Shown one piece after another: positions 18,357-26,158 of a stretch of DNA of 64,000 bases. The stretch is from an uncultured Anaerolineae bacterium. GTDB taxonomy: Bacteria; Chloroflexota; Anaerolineae; J036; Brachytrichaceae. The notes below the pieces were generated by a model. That model worked only from the letters and a program-made list of their open reading frames with translations. It was not told the DNA's origin and searched no databases. The position numbers and the translations under genes were made by a program. Location of the stretch: assembly GCA_937959265.1 (NCBI GenBank), contig CALGMA010000019.1, forward strand, positions 124,001-188,000, given 5' to 3'. Position 1 is the first letter of the stretch. Each line of letters begins with the position of its first letter.

Positions 18357-19144
18357 GCGGCGTCCTTCAGCTTCTCTTCGGGGTCGAGCATGGCCGGCAC
18401 GGTGGCGCGGCGGCGGGCGATGTGGGCCATCACAATGCTGAACCCGTAGAGCAGCAGCAACGGCACCATGACGATGCTCATGTTGATGGGATCGGGCGTC
18501 GGCGTGATGAGTGCGGCCAGCACAGCGACGATCACCACCGCCCAGCGCCAATGCCGCTTGAGCACGTTGGCGTTGATCACGTTGGCCTTGGCCAAGATGA
18601 AGATGATCAACGGCATCTCGAACGCCACGCCCATCCAGAACATCACGCCGGCGACGAAGGGGATGTAGTCGTCCGGCGTCAACGCGACGTTGAAGACGCT
18701 GGGGAAGATGCCGGTGAGGAAGCCCACCGCCGCCGGCAGCATGACGAAAAACGCGAACGTCGCGCCCAAGATGAACAGACCAAATCCGAACGGCAGGCCG
18801 ATGAGGATCCAGCGTTTCTCGTGCGGCAGCAAGCCGGGGAAGATGAAAGCTAGGATCTGATATAAGATGAATGGCAGCGCCAGGATGGCGCCGGCGGTTA
18901 CCGACACCGTGAAAACGTTGGTCAGCGGCGAAGTCGGGCTCGTCACCAGAAGCTGCTTGGCTGGGCCGTAGGGCGCGAGCAGGACTTTCAAAATCTGCTC
19001 CGCAAAGGCCAGCCCGACCGCCGTGCCCACGGCCAGCGCGATCACCGCCTTGAGCAGCCGATCGCGCAGTTCGCGCACGTGCTCGAGGAGGGTCATGCCT
19101 TCTTCTTCTTGTAACTCACCCATCGGTTGAACATTTTGCGCCAT
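18353..19144 (-). CDS. tatC: Sec-independent translocase subunit TatC
   Basis: 263 residues with six predicted transmembrane helices. The conserved N-terminal cytoplasmic segment MTLLEHVRELRDRLLK and the periplasmic/loop region FVMLPAAVGFLTGIFP match TatC, the receptor of twin-arginine signal peptides. The C-terminus has KHWRWAVVIVAVLAALITPTPDP, the typical last helix pair. With the TatA/B-type gene upstream it makes a minimal Tat system. A Tat substrate is present in this window, the binding protein at 60252. Downstream, DUF952 overlaps by ATGA. Confidence 0.95.
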   Translation of the reverse strand: MAQNVQPMGELQEEEGMTLLEHVRELRDRLLKAVIALAVGTAVGLAFAEQILKVLLAPYGPAKQLLVTSPTSPLTNVFTVSVTAGAILALPFILYQILAFIFPGLLPHEKRWILIGLPFGFGLFILGATFAFFVMLPAAVGFLTGIFPSVFNVALTPDDYIPFVAGVMFWMGVAFEMPLIIFILAKANVINANVLKRHWRWAVVIVAVLAALITPTPDPINMSIVMVPLLLLYGFSIVMAHIARRRATVPAMLDPEEKLKDAA

Positions 19145-19174
19145 ACGCCTGCCTCGAGCTGTAGTTATACACGA

Positions 19175-19807
19175 TCACCCACGCCACGGGTTGTCGTCAT
19201 CCAGCCGATCGGTGCGGATCGTCGCGCCGACCGAGGCCCAGGGGTTGTCATCTGGCAGTTCGATCGCGATGTGGTTCTCGGGAGCGATCGGGGGCGGCAG
19301 CACAACGCGCGCGCCATTCGATACATCGGCTGGCTGCTCGGTCGTGGTGGCCGGGTCGGCGTGGGATGCTGGGGGCTGCGTTGCAGAATGCGTTGCAGAA
19401 TGGGTCGGCGCAGGTAGTGGAGCGGGTGCGTTCGAGGGCGCAGCGGCGCCGTTCAGGCCGTTCGTCGCTGCCGGCAGGGTCGGTGTGCTCGGTGGCGGGT
19501 TCAGGCTGGCGGCCCTGCTGATGTCGTCGGCGTAAGGCTGCAGGATGGCGCGCAGGTCGGCTGCTTCGCGGATGGCCTCCACCTCGCGGCGGATTTCACG
19601 GGTTACTTCATCAATGTCCTGGGCGATGGGTTGCAGTTCGCCTTTGAACTCCTGGGTGAAGGCAACATACGTCTCGCGCAGGCGGCGCAGGGCAGTGCCC
19701 AGGCCGCGCGTAAACTCCGGCAAGCGCTCCGGCCCGAACACGAGGAGGATCAAGATCAAGATGAACAGCACCTCCAGCGGGCCGACGCCGAGAATCGTTC
19801 CGTTCAT
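19175..19807 (-). CDS. TatA/TatB family translocase protein
   Basis: 210 residues. One N-terminal membrane helix (about 5-20, LGVGPLEVLFILILILLVFG) is followed by FGPERLPEFTRGLGTAL, the hinge and amphipathic helix that define TatA/B. FGPERLPE favours TatB-like or mixed function. The remaining 150 residues are a Pro/Ala/Thr-rich acidic tail, much longer than TatA. It sits 30 nt upstream of tatC, and its ATG overlaps the nusB stop (ATGA). No separate TatA is seen here. Confidence 0.9.
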   Translation of the reverse strand: MNGTILGVGPLEVLFILILILLVFGPERLPEFTRGLGTALRRLRETYVAFTQEFKGELQPIAQDIDEVTREIRREVEAIREAADLRAILQPYADDISRAASLNPPPSTPTLPAATNGLNGAAAPSNAPAPLPAPTHSATHSATQPPASHADPATTTEQPADVSNGARVVLPPPIAPENHIAIELPDDNPWASVGATIRTDRLDDDNPWRG

Positions 19808-20196
19808 AGGTTTGCTGCGGCGCCCAGTACGCCGTTCACGAATCGTGAGCTCGTCTCGCTACCAAACTCCTTCGCGATGTTCACAGCTTCGTTGATCGCC
19901 ACCTTCAGCGGCACCTCGCCCCATCGCATCTCGTAGAGTGCAATGCGCAGGATGTTGCGGTCAATCGCCGAGAGTTGTTCGGCCGGGAATTCGGGTGCCA
20001 GTGCGCTGATCATCTGGTCGAGGGATGTCGCCTCGTGCGTCACGCCCTTCACCAGCTCGATGGCGTATTGGCGCACCGACGCCGGTCGCGCCACCTCGCA
20101 GAGGTGGCGATTCAGCACCTCGTCGGCGGGATGGTGCGCCGTGTCCGCTTCGTAGAGCACCTGCAAGGCGAGCACGCGTGCGTCATGCCGTGACAT
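19804..20196 (-). CDS. nusB: Transcription antitermination factor NusB
   Basis: 130 residues, the usual length for NusB, which binds boxA RNA with ribosomal protein S10 and helps transcription of rRNA operons. The chain begins MSRHDARVLALQVLYEAD and has the signature SAIDRNILRIALYEM, then VPLKVAINEAVNIAKEFGS near residues 96-114, followed by SRFVNGVLGA. The frame reaches 20301 but the family start is the ATG at 20196. It overlaps the upstream Asp23 gene by 14 nt and the downstream tatA/B by ATGA, so translation in this operon is coupled. Confidence 0.95.
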   Translation of the reverse strand: MSRHDARVLALQVLYEADTAHHPADEVLNRHLCEVARPASVRQYAIELVKGVTHEATSLDQMISALAPEFPAEQLSAIDRNILRIALYEMRWGEVPLKVAINEAVNIAKEFGSETSSRFVNGVLGAAANL

Positions 20197-20497
20197 CCTC
20201 GAAATATACGTCCACCGCCGATACGCGTAGTCCGATGATTTCCTGAACCGCCTGTTGCACTTCCGACTGGATCGCCCGGCCCAGCTCGACCAGTGAGACA
20301 TCCTGTGCTGCGGTGAGGTGCAGCTTCACGCGCACTTCGTCGTTGTCCACGCTGACCTCGACGCCTTTGTAACTGTCACGAGGGCGTAGCGCGCGTGTGT
20401 GATCTACCAGCCCGCGCACGCTCGGCATGGCGAGCACGGTGTTGCGCACGATCGTGCGCACGACATCGGGCGAGATCGTCACCGAAGATCGGGCCAT
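20183..20497 (-). CDS. Asp23/Gls24 family protein
   Basis: 104 residues, the length of a single Asp23/Gls24 domain: SVTISPDVVRTIVRNTVLAMPSV then GVEVSVDNDEVRVKLHLTA and the terminal amphipathic helix QSEVQQAVQEIIGL. In Firmicutes the family is linked to alkaline or envelope stress, and members often lie beside nusB, as here. It contains no signal peptide or membrane segment and is probably cytosolic at the membrane. Exact function is not known. Confidence 0.9.
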   Translation of the reverse strand: MARSSVTISPDVVRTIVRNTVLAMPSVRGLVDHTRALRPRDSYKGVEVSVDNDEVRVKLHLTAAQDVSLVELGRAIQSEVQQAVQEIIGLRVSAVDVYFEDVTA

Positions 20498-20501
20498 CGC
20501 G

Positions 20502-21251
20502 TCATTGCATGACCAGGCCGCCGTCCACGCTCAAGACTGCACCGGTGATAAAAGCGGCCTCGTCGCTTGCAAGGAATGATACCGCATAGGCGACTTCTTC
20601 GGGCGCACCAAACCGACCCAGCGGCGTGGCCTTGAGGATGGCTTGTTTTTGTTCCTCGGTAAGCACGTCGGTGAGCGCGGTGGGGATGAAGCCCGGTGCC
20701 ACCGCGTTCACGGTGATGTTGCGCGAGCCGAGTTCTTTGGCCAGCGACTTGGTAAAGCCGATCACCCCGGCCTTGGCTGCCGCATAATTGGTCTGACCGC
20801 CCTGGCCGGCTAACCCGACGACCGAGCTGATGTTGATGACGCGCCCGCTGCGCGCACGGATCATCGGCCGGATAGCTGCCTTGCAGCAGTTGAACACGCT
20901 CTTCAAGTCAGCGCTGATCACGGCGTCCCAGTCTTCTTCGCTCATGGTCATGAGCAGCGTATCGCGGGTGGTGCCGGCGTTGTTCACCAAAATGTCGAGC
21001 TTGCCGAATGCGTCCAGCGCGGCTTTCACTAATGCGGTGGCCTCGTCCAGTCTGCTCACGTCGGCCTTGAAGGCGATGGCTGTGCTGCCGGCCTCGGTGA
21101 TGGTTTTGACCACTTCGTGCGCAGCGGCTTCGCTGGTGTTGTAGTTCACGACCACCGATGCGCCGCGCCGGGCGAGTTCGATGGCGATGGCGCGCCCGAT
21201 GCCGCGCGACGCGCCGGTGACGATGGCAGATTTACCTTGCAGTTGTCCCAT
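20502..21251 (-). CDS. fabG: 3-oxoacyl-[ACP] reductase
   Basis: 249 residues, a classical short-chain dehydrogenase that reduces 3-oxoacyl-ACP with NADPH in fatty acid synthesis. TGASRGIGRAIAIELA is the Gly-rich NADP site, NNAG the structural motif, S-S-V-V-G-L-A with the active-site Ser, and YAAAKAG the catalytic Tyr and Lys. The closing PEEVAYAVSFLASDEAAFITG is typical of FabG. A longer frame reaches 21344, but this would overlap fabD; ATG 21251 is the family start. It lies 38 nt after fabD, so type II fatty acid synthesis is the likely job. Confidence 0.93.
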   Translation of the reverse strand: MGQLQGKSAIVTGASRGIGRAIAIELARRGASVVVNYNTSEAAAHEVVKTITEAGSTAIAFKADVSRLDEATALVKAALDAFGKLDILVNNAGTTRDTLLMTMSEEDWDAVISADLKSVFNCCKAAIRPMIRARSGRVINISSVVGLAGQGGQTNYAAAKAGVIGFTKSLAKELGSRNITVNAVAPGFIPTALTDVLTEEQKQAILKATPLGRFGAPEEVAYAVSFLASDEAAFITGAVLSVDGGLVMQ

Positions 21252-21289
21252 GGTGTGCTTCTCGATTGATGCGGCCTGCGCGCTCGCTG

Positions 21290-22192
21290 CTATCCGATCG
21301 CGCGCGTCTCTGCGTCTGTAACGATGCGTCGGATCAGCCCGCACAAAACGTCCTTCGGGCCTAGCTCAACGAAGTGCGTCACGCCCTGACCGTGCATGAA
21401 TTGCACACTCTCCACCCAGCGCACAGGCGCGGTGAGCTGCGCGGCCAGCTCGGTGCGGATGTCGTCGGGATGGGTGATCGGCTGCGCCGAGGTGTTGGCC
21501 ACGACCGGCACGGCTGCCGGCGCGATCGGCGTCGCCTCGACGATGCGCGCGAAATCGTCCGCGATGCCAGCCATCAGCGGCGAGTGCGAGGCAATGCTGA
21601 CGTTGAGCGGCACGACGCGTTTGGCCCCTTTGGCTTTGGCCAGGTCAGAAGCGGCTGCGACGGCCGCTTTGCCACCTGAGATGACGATTTGGCCCGGCGC
21701 GTTGTCATTCGCGACGACAACGCCCGGTACGTGCTGTCGGGAGGCTTCCTGGCACACCGCGCGTAGCGCGTCGGCGTCCATGCCGATGACTGCAGCCATG
21801 CTGCCCGGCATGCGCTCGCCCGCTTCCTTCATCAGCCGGCCACGCTCGCGCGCCAGCTTCACGCCATCCTCGAAGGCCAATGCGCCTGCAGCGCACAACG
21901 CGCTCAGCTCGCCCAGGCTATGGCCGGCGATGAAGGCTGGCGCTTCGATCTCGCCGGATAGCCGCACCATCTCGTGCATCGCGATGCTGTGGGTCAAGAT
22001 GGCGGGCTGGGTATTGATCGTGTCGCTCAGTTCGGCTTCCAGCCCGTGCCAGCACAGGTGCGAGAGTGGGAAGCTCAACACAGCGTCGGCGCGCGTAAAG
22101 ATGCCTTTGACAATCGGTCGGTGCTGTGCCTGCTCCAGCCCCATACCCACGAATTGCGACCCCTGGCCGGGAAAGACGTATGCGGTCGTCAC
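21290..22192 (-). CDS. fabD: Malonyl CoA-ACP transacylase
   Basis: 300 residues starting at GTG. It moves malonyl groups from CoA to acyl carrier protein. FPGQGSQFVGMG opens the chain and the nucleophile serine lies in FIAGHSLGELSAL (about residues 88-100). QIVISGGKAA and NVSIASHSPLM are the usual following segments, the latter with the active-site His. Length typical. It is placed between rpmF and fabG, a common order in fab clusters; no fabH, acpP or fabF lies in this window. Confidence 0.95.
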   Translation of the reverse strand: MTTAYVFPGQGSQFVGMGLEQAQHRPIVKGIFTRADAVLSFPLSHLCWHGLEAELSDTINTQPAILTHSIAMHEMVRLSGEIEAPAFIAGHSLGELSALCAAGALAFEDGVKLARERGRLMKEAGERMPGSMAAVIGMDADALRAVCQEASRQHVPGVVVANDNAPGQIVISGGKAAVAAASDLAKAKGAKRVVPLNVSIASHSPLMAGIADDFARIVEATPIAPAAVPVVANTSAQPITHPDDIRTELAAQLTAPVRWVESVQFMHGQGVTHFVELGPKDVLCGLIRRIVTDAETRAIG

Positions 22193-22222
22193 GTGTTCGA
22201 CTGAGGGTGTGCCGGAGTGAGG

Positions 22223-22426
22223 TTACTTCTTGTCGTCTTTGGTGTCGTCACCGATGCGGACGACCATGCGGCCTTTGTAATAGCCACAGGACGGACACAC
22301 GATATGCGGCGGTTTCATCTCGCCGCAGTTGTCGCAGGCGACCAGTTGCACGGGCGTGAGATGGTCATGCGCACGTCGCCGATGTGTCCGGCCCCATGAA
22401 AATTTTCGCTTTGGTAGTGGACCCAT
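22223..22426 (-). CDS. rpmF: 50S ribosomal protein L32
   Basis: 67 residues. It begins MGPLPKRKFSWGRTHRRRAH and has a zinc-ribbon CDNCGEMKPPHIVCPSCGYY with two CxxC pairs, so it is the zinc-containing form of L32. It starts the rpmF-fabD-fabG-asp23-nusB-tat operon. The yceD/DUF177 gene that usually precedes rpmF was not seen in the gap upstream. Confidence 0.95.
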   Translation of the reverse strand: MGPLPKRKFSWGRTHRRRAHDHLTPVQLVACDNCGEMKPPHIVCPSCGYYKGRMVVRIGDDTKDDKK

Positions 22427-22512
22427 GTCTCGAAAAGCTCCTTCTACATCAGGCGGCGCATCAAGGTCGAGTGTGCGGCAGCCGCCCGTTCGTCTGGTTA
22501 CAAAAGCGCGTT

Positions 22513-22518
22513 ATTCTA
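22513..22518 (-). promoter_or_regulatory. -10 box for the rpmF operon
   Basis: Reverse strand reads TAGAAT within GCGTTAGAATAACGC. It is about 87 nt upstream of rpmF. No strong -35. The same TTAGAAT wording recurs upstream of apbC, which supports it weakly. Confidence 0.35.
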
Positions 22519-22604
22519 ACGCAAATTGCCTCGATTGCGCCAGGTTTTTTCGTCCAGTCCCTGGCTCACGAGATGTTGTCGGCGCCGGGCAAGACTGATG
22601 GAGC

Positions 22605-23561
22605 TTATCCCAGCGGTCCGAGGAAGATCGGTCCATCGGGGTTGGGGGTCGGACGGCCACCGGCCGGTTCGATGGTGATCCCGATCTTGTCGAAGGTTGA
22701 GAAGGGCGCGTCGCTCTTCACGATCAGCCGGCTGGTGCCATCGGGCCCCGTATTGAAGATCTCTGACGGCAGGCGCAGGTCGCCCTTGATCAGCCATATC
22801 TGATAAGTTCGCTCGGGTGAAAGCGGCGGCAGGTTATGCGCTGTGATGAGCGCCGTCTCAGCGTTCGGGGCATAGAATACGGAGAGCGTCCCCTGCTTAA
22901 AATCGTCCTTAAAGGCGGGGATCGTCGCCACGCGTACATCGCGCTGCGAGAGCACGTCCAACTCGCTTTCGGCGACAGCCAGCGCTTCCTGCGCGCGCGC
23001 GACCTCGGCCTGCGCGGTTGCCAGCTTGGATCGCGCCTGGTCGGCATCGGCCTGAGCAGCCAGAGCCTGCTGCTGGGCCTGTGCAAGGCGGTTCTGGGCA
23101 TCGCTCAGTTCTCGTTCGAGCTGCGCAGCGCGCTCGCGCGAAAGGGCCAGTTGCGCCTTGACATCCTGCAGTTGCGCCTGGAGCTGGGCGCTATACGCGT
23201 GCTGTTGGGCGAGTTGTGACTGAGTGTTCAACAAGCCCACACCGAGCACAAGGGCGAGAGATGCGAAGGCAACGGCCGCCCCGCCGAACAGATACCGCAG
23301 CCAGTCGAATAAGCTGGATGATTTCGGCTTCGGCGATTCGGCTGACGGAGGCGTCGGGATGCGCGCCATGACTTTCTGCTTGAGCGCGGGCGAAGGCGCG
23401 ATCGGCTCGACCGACAGCATCAGTGCCATCGCCGCAGCGCGTTCCTCGGCTACGCGTGCGCGCAGTTCCGGCGAAGCCGCAAGCTGTCGTTCGAATTCGG
23501 CGCGTTCTTGTTCGCCCAACGCGCCGATCGCGTAAAGCGCAATCTGTTCGTCCAGCGTCAT
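22605..23561 (-). CDS. RskA-type anti-sigma factor with extended coiled coil
   Basis: 318 residues. The N-terminal 60 residues (MTLDEQIALYAIGALGEQER) resemble the anti-sigma zinc-finger-like/RskA N-terminal domain, but no obvious HxxxCxxC is present. One membrane helix lies near 95-115 (GGAAVAFASLALVLGVGLL). Outside the membrane, a heptad-rich Gln/Ala coiled coil of about 100 residues (125-220) precedes a RskA C-terminal domain (LPPLSPERTYQIWLIKG). It is predicted to hold the sigma factor encoded upstream at the membrane until a signal releases it. An ATG at 23627 would add 22 residues and overlap the sigma gene; 23561 was chosen because MTLDEQ starts the conserved domain. Confidence 0.82.
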   Translation of the reverse strand: MTLDEQIALYAIGALGEQERAEFERQLAASPELRARVAEERAAAMALMLSVEPIAPSPALKQKVMARIPTPPSAESPKPKSSSLFDWLRYLFGGAAVAFASLALVLGVGLLNTQSQLAQQHAYSAQLQAQLQDVKAQLALSRERAAQLERELSDAQNRLAQAQQQALAAQADADQARSKLATAQAEVARAQEALAVAESELDVLSQRDVRVATIPAFKDDFKQGTLSVFYAPNAETALITAHNLPPLSPERTYQIWLIKGDLRLPSEIFNTGPDGTSRLIVKSDAPFSTFDKIGITIEPAGGRPTPNPDGPIFLGPLG

Positions 23562-23569
23562 GTCGCTAC

Positions 23570-24136
23570 TCAACTCAACTGCTGCCTCAGCAGCGACTTC
23601 AGACGGTTCATTCCCTGCAATGCCCAACTGTGCACGGTGCCGAGCGGTTCGCCGAGCTGCTCGGCGATCTCACGGTGCGTCAATCCCCAAAAGAACGACA
23701 GCTCGATCACCTTGCGGTGGCGTTCCGGCAATTGTGATACTGCGGCGCGCACGCGGTCGGTCGCGATATTGGCGAAGGCGTGCTCGAATACATCGGCTTC
23801 GCGATCTTCGAAGTCCCACTCTGCATCATCATGGGCATCCATCTCCACGTCCGGTTTGCGCTTGCGCTGCGAGTCAATGGCCAGGCGGTGCACGATGGTA
23901 AGCAGCCAGGCACGAACGTTGCCGCTGGTGCTGGCATCAAAGCGCGCCGCGCGTTGCCACACGCGGCAGAACGCTTCTTGCACGATGTCCTCGGCAGCTG
24001 CGTGATCCTGCATCGTGCGCATGGCGAGACCAAGCGCCTGAGCAGCGTAACGCTCATAAAGGAGTTCGAACGCCCATCGTTCCCCCTGTGCGATGTGCGC
24101 AACGAGTTCCCGGTCGCTATGTTGCTGCTGTACCAT
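23570..24136 (-). CDS. ECF-type RNA polymerase sigma factor
   Basis: 188 residues, sigma-70 family of the extracytoplasmic function type. Region 2 is FELLYERYAAQALGLA ... DIVQEAFCRVW, with RAWLLTIVHRLAID; region 4 is LPERHRKVIELSFFWGLTHREIAEQLGEPLGTVHS (cited here by its order: RHRKVIEL, then GLTHREIAEQLG, then GTVHSW), giving the -35-binding helix-turn-helix. The anti-sigma gene starts 8 nt after its stop, so the pair forms a switch. No clear self-promoter recognised. Confidence 0.93.
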   Translation of the reverse strand: MVQQQHSDRELVAHIAQGERWAFELLYERYAAQALGLAMRTMQDHAAAEDIVQEAFCRVWQRAARFDASTSGNVRAWLLTIVHRLAIDSQRKRKPDVEMDAHDDAEWDFEDREADVFEHAFANIATDRVRAAVSQLPERHRKVIELSFFWGLTHREIAEQLGEPLGTVHSWALQGMNRLKSLLRQQLS

Positions 24137-24354
24137 CGGTATCCGCGTTCGTGCGCCGGCACCGATTCAACCACATTATTCGATTTCGTTCAATCGCACA
24201 CAACCACACACAATAAGATTACGTCCCCAACCACTTCGAAGTCTGCAACGCTAACCGGCCGCCGGCTCGACGCGCGGGCCTCCTCGCTTGTAGGGACGTG
24301 TTTCGCTTTGAATATAACGCGCCAGCCGGCAAGTTGCATTTCCCTGCCGCTGGC

Positions 24355-24909
24355 TCAGGTGGAGTTCTCTTCTTGCGAGGGGATAGGGGTGGCGGGTGGG
24401 GAACCCAGAGTGGTCGTGTCGGCTGCCGGCGACGATGGCTGATCTTCGGCTGCGAGATTCGGGCGTTCCTCGACCACCGCGACCGGGTCGGGTCCCGCGT
24501 TGGTTCCTGCTTCAGATGGGGCTTGCTGGACAATGGGTGCTGAAACGTCGGGCGCAGGTTCGGCTTGAGGTGTGGTTTGCGCAGTGCGCGCTGTTTCGAA
24601 CGGGTCCTCGCCCCATACCTCGGCGAACATCAGCGATACGATGTCGCGGGCGAATATCATCAAATCGGCGCCGGCGGCGCGACCCTGTGCCGAGTTCAGC
24701 GCATAGTTCAGCGCTGCCATGTCGGCGAAATACACGTCGTGGACGAGATAGTAAGGTGGCTCGCCGCGCGGCGCGCCCAGCGCGCGGGAGACCGATGTGC
24801 GTGCGACGCCCGGCATAGCGGCGATCAGCGGCACGTGGCGGTGTGCGAAGTGATCCTCAAAAGCTTGGATATCCGCCGGCTGGCGGAAGAAGATGATGAG
24901 CTTGACCAT
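24355..24909 (-). CDS. EthD-like protein with disordered tail
   Basis: 184 residues. The first 100 residues resemble an EthD domain of the dimeric alpha-beta barrel fold: KLIIFFRQPADIQAFEDHFAHRHVPLIAAMPGV, listed here as KLIIFFR, then FEDHFAHRHVPLIA and PYYLVHDVYFADMAAL. EthD proteins are small and of uncertain function, often near degradation enzymes. The remaining 75 residues are rich in Pro, Ala, Glu and Thr and probably disordered, which is unusual. It lies 31 nt after the band-7-like gene. Confidence 0.75.
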   Translation of the reverse strand: MVKLIIFFRQPADIQAFEDHFAHRHVPLIAAMPGVARTSVSRALGAPRGEPPYYLVHDVYFADMAALNYALNSAQGRAAGADLMIFARDIVSLMFAEVWGEDPFETARTAQTTPQAEPAPDVSAPIVQQAPSEAGTNAGPDPVAVVEERPNLAAEDQPSSPAADTTTLGSPPATPIPSQEENST

Positions 24910-24940
24910 AGCTGATGCTTAAGTGTAACCTCGAGCCGGC

Positions 24941-25783
24941 TTACTTTGACGATTGCTCCCGTGACGGGCCGAACTTGCTCAGACGCTCGATGTGCAGCAC
25001 TGTGCGCGGGTTCGCTTCCTTGACGACTGCATCGAGGTTGCGCATGCGCTCGGCTTTGGCCTCGCCTGGCCTGGGCGACTTCGGTGGGTCGCCGGGTATG
25101 TCAACGAGGGTGAAACTGACTACAACAACGTCGATACCATAGTGGATCGCTTGTTGACGAGACTCGATGAGAATGGCTTTGGCAATCTCTTCGAGTTTCC
25201 CAGTCAGGTCTTTGCGGGTGTGCCTGGCAACGTGATAGAGCATTTTGGCTTGTAAGATTCCTTCCACGATTGCCCTTGGCTCGGCCGCTTGGTCCAGGTA
25301 GCGTGCGAGGTCAAAGATGTGGCAAATCCACTGCCAGCCCAATTTCACTCTTTGATTGTCCAAGGTAGTGTACTCCCCCTGAAGATCCGAGTGCCGGTCG
25401 CGCAGATCTTCAAGTGTGATCTCTTCACCGTCGCGAAGAGGCAGTCGCACCTCGCCAGGACCAAATACGATGTCGAGGCGCCGTCGCTGCTTTGTGATCA
25501 CAGCGGCATGTCCTTGGGGCACCTGATGCGTGGAAGGGGGCACAACTTTGAGCGCAGTGAATACTGCCAGGCCGAAAAGCAGCGCTGCGACAAAGCATAT
25601 CGCGCCGAGCAGCGCGTTGATGATCTGACCTTCAGCGGATGACGCGATGGAGATGAGTATGGGCCATAAGATGGCTGCAGCCAGGACGAGCATGGCAGCT
25701 ACGACAGCAATAACATGGCCCGATGCGAGACGTCTCGTAAAGCCAGACAGTTTGTCCTGTCGAGGCTGCTGCGGTTGGTTCAT
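24941..25783 (-). CDS. Band 7/SPFH-like membrane protein
   Basis: 280 residues. Two hydrophobic segments near residues 28-50 and 60-82 are followed by VPQGHAAVITKQRRRLDIVFGPGEVRLPL, cited here as VPQGHAAVITKQRRR and FGPGEVRLPL, which looks like the beginning of an SPFH/prohibitin domain. A helical portion (KAILIESRQQAIHYGIDVV) near 200-220 matches the typical junction to a coiled coil, but the chain stops soon after. The family scaffolds membrane domains. The start ATG 25783 is favoured over 25846. The 375 nt gap upstream carries nusA control signals on the other strand. Confidence 0.6.
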   Translation of the reverse strand: MNQPQQPRQDKLSGFTRRLASGHVIAVVAAMLVLAAAILWPILISIASSAEGQIINALLGAICFVAALLFGLAVFTALKVVPPSTHQVPQGHAAVITKQRRRLDIVFGPGEVRLPLRDGEEITLEDLRDRHSDLQGEYTTLDNQRVKLGWQWICHIFDLARYLDQAAEPRAIVEGILQAKMLYHVARHTRKDLTGKLEEIAKAILIESRQQAIHYGIDVVVVSFTLVDIPGDPPKSPRPGEAKAERMRNLDAVVKEANPRTVLHIERLSKFGPSREQSSK

Positions 25784-26158
25784 CAGTACCTGCCGGTGTG
25801 AACGACACGCCGCTCTTCTTGAAGTTGACGCGCCTGCACCGCTCAACCCTTGTTGACAAAGGTTTAAGCGTCCTAAACGAATCTCATCTGCTTTAATCCC
25901 AGGCTAAAGGCGTCGGCCAAAAAATTCCTTGACCCTAATTGGTACTCGCCGGGTGTGCCGGATTTCTTCTCCCTCCCATAGCCGCTCCTCCCTCCTGCTT
26001 AAGCGAAACCTTCCGAAGCTAGTTTAATCGTTCAGGGCATGTTGACAACCTTAAAAAATCTGGGTAGACTTGCCTCACTACAACTTCACGCGACGCGGGA
26101 CGGAAGTGGGTCGAGAAAGCCCACTTTCTCTTTTCTAAGACGCATGAGGTAACGGGCC
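25784..26158 (+). other. Divergent intergenic region before nusA
   Basis: 375 nt without a gene, relatively AT-rich against its surroundings. It holds the nusA promoter at 26042-26070 and a second TTGACA at 25853 that lacks a -10 at a proper distance. No rimP, which often precedes nusA, lies here. A short GTTTA/TAAAC inverted repeat near 25862-25879 is noted but not interpreted. Confidence 0.5.
26042..26070 (+). promoter_or_regulatory. Strong sigma-70 promoter for nusA operon
   Basis: TTGACA at 26042-26047, a 17 nt spacer and TAGACT at 26065-26070. Start of transcription would be near 26077, leaving a leader of about 80 nt to the nusA ATG at 26159. A perfect -35 with optimal spacing suggests strong constitutive expression of the translation cluster. 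Confidence 0.75.

Noticed and set aside
22126-22602. Small forward frames near rpmF
   Set aside because: They overlap the rpmF/fabD region in antisense and show no ribosome site or known domain.
22427-22604. Expected yceD/DUF177 gene before rpmF
   Set aside because: The 178 nt gap is too short and has no open frame with family features.
25853-25881. TTGACA at 25853 as a second nusA promoter
   Set aside because: The best -10 (TAAACG) is only 15 nt away and matches poorly; the 26042 promoter is far better.
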